A stretch of DNA of 64,000 nt from Vibrio sp. CDRSL-10 TSBA (GTDB lineage: Bacteria > Pseudomonadota > Gammaproteobacteria > Enterobacterales > Vibrionaceae). Under the pieces are notes generated by a model, which was not told the origin of the DNA, ran no database searches, and saw only the letters and a list, made by a program, of their open reading frames with translations. Position 1 is the first letter of the stretch. Each line of letters starts with the position of its first letter. Both the position numbers and the translations under genes were made by a program. Positions 63,182-64,000 of the stretch are shown piece by piece. The stretch covers positions 744,001 to 808,000 of the forward strand of contig CP155566.1 in NCBI GenBank assembly GCA_039696685.1, given 5' to 3'.

Positions 63182-64000
63182 TGTCTTTCCTTCAGAGAAA
63201 AGAGGAAACATCTCACCGTGTAACTCAGTGGTTCACTCAGAAATCAGGCGGTGTCTCCTCTTGATTAAACGGAATGTTATTCCGTAAAAAGGATGTGAAA
63301 AGTTATAAACCTGACACTTGTGTCAGGCTTGGTTCGCAAATCTCATGGGATTCAATACCCTGGTGAAGGGCATTTAGAAGACAGAATTACGCAGGTTGAG
63401 CAGTCTACCCATCAAAAGCGAGCCTTTGTCGGATCAAAGTCAGGTTTATGTAAAACCTCAGTGGCGGTATTTCTCTGCTTGTGAATTGCTTTATTCTCAC
63501 ATTCTGTGGCCCGGTTACTTATTCTGTTTGGGCTGTAGATTTGAAAGGCTGATTTTTTGCTAAGTGAAAAGTTTGTGACTATTTAAATCTTATATATCAG
63601 CTAGGTATGAATGTTATCTATAGAATTACAAATAAAAGTTAATCAAATAACTTTTTATCAATTTACTGTCTGGGCTCAGTTGAGTGTATAACAGGGTGTT
63701 AATAAAATTTTTTGATTAAAACCAAAATAAAAATCATTTTCATATAGTGTTTAAAGTAAGACCTTAAATGGTCGCCATCACATACGGTGAATGGATTTTA
63801 TAAAATATCTATTATAATCATTGTATTGTGATTAATTTTTGGCGTATCTCTACTCTGAGTGTTATGTGATTTACAGTTGTTCGTTAATTGTGCAATGGCC
63901 GGTAAATTTATATGTGTTTATTAATAATCAATCTATAATTATAGGGTTTACTTATTTAAAGTACGTGATATAACCATTACTAATAAACGGATTGATGTAC
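63182..64000. other. 819-bp AT-rich region without a gene at the window end
   Basis: No supported ORF is present. The first part should hold the promoter of the small protein/GH3 pair. A perfect palindrome CCTGACAC-TT-GTGTCAGG lies at 63310-63327 and looks like an operator or an unstable terminator stem without T run. From about 63550 the sequence is very AT-rich with many TTTATTAA-like words. The feature to the right is outside the window. Confidence 0.5.

Overview
The window is a chromosomal segment from a gamma-proteobacterium of the genus Vibrio, probably one of the higher-GC species. The gene content and order (pst-phoU, prx/oxyR, aceBA, queA-tgt-yajC-secDF, suhB/trmJ, the complete isc operon, pepB-ndk-rlmN-rodZ-ispG-hisS-yfgM-bamB-der, xseA/guaBA) and an OmpK/Tsx-type porin all point that way. 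No rRNA, tRNA or CRISPR array was found.

Layout. 0-3.8 kb: phosphate uptake operon (3' end of pstC, a large pstA, pstB, phoU), then convergent ppk2 and cutC. 5.7-8.3 kb: an intact IS256-family element with an 8-bp target duplication, beside a decayed ISL3-family transposase. 8.4-14.7 kb: divergent peroxiredoxin/oxyR pair, glyoxylate bypass genes aceB and aceA, and a CBS-domain protein. 15-20.7 kb: tRNA queuosine genes and the SecDF-YajC translocase module. 21.5-29.1 kb: suhB, trmJ and iscR-S-U-A-hscB-hscA-fdx-iscX behind two abutting IscR-type operators. 29.3-46.2 kb: housekeeping genes through guaA. 46.5-64 kb: an accessory-looking stretch with an OmpK-like porin, GtrA, an IS630-family element, an acetate-type permease, BASS and MHS transporters, an M20 amidohydrolase, alanine symporter and D-amino-acid dehydrogenase with LysR regulators, and a secreted GH3 beta-glucosidase.

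Main observation. Fourteen host genes, several normally essential (secD, ispG, der, guaB), are each broken by a single extra base. In all fourteen the intact frame is restored by changing GAAAC to GAAC, or equivalently GTTTC to GTTC on the other strand; no other kind of host-gene frameshift was seen. GAAC/GTTC is the core of classical Dnd phosphorothioate DNA modification (G-ps-AAC/G-ps-TTC), which marks only part of its sites with no wider consensus. I infer that these are read errors at a chemically modified tetranucleotide, so the raw sequence may carry an epigenetic footprint; no dnd genes lie in this window. The affected genes are annotated as functional CDS with a sequence-level frameshift.

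A second pattern is a set of short degenerate tandem repeats in gene junctions, mostly just after stop codons. Each locus has its own unit (8, 12, 13, 15, 16, 17, 18, 21 or 23 bp).
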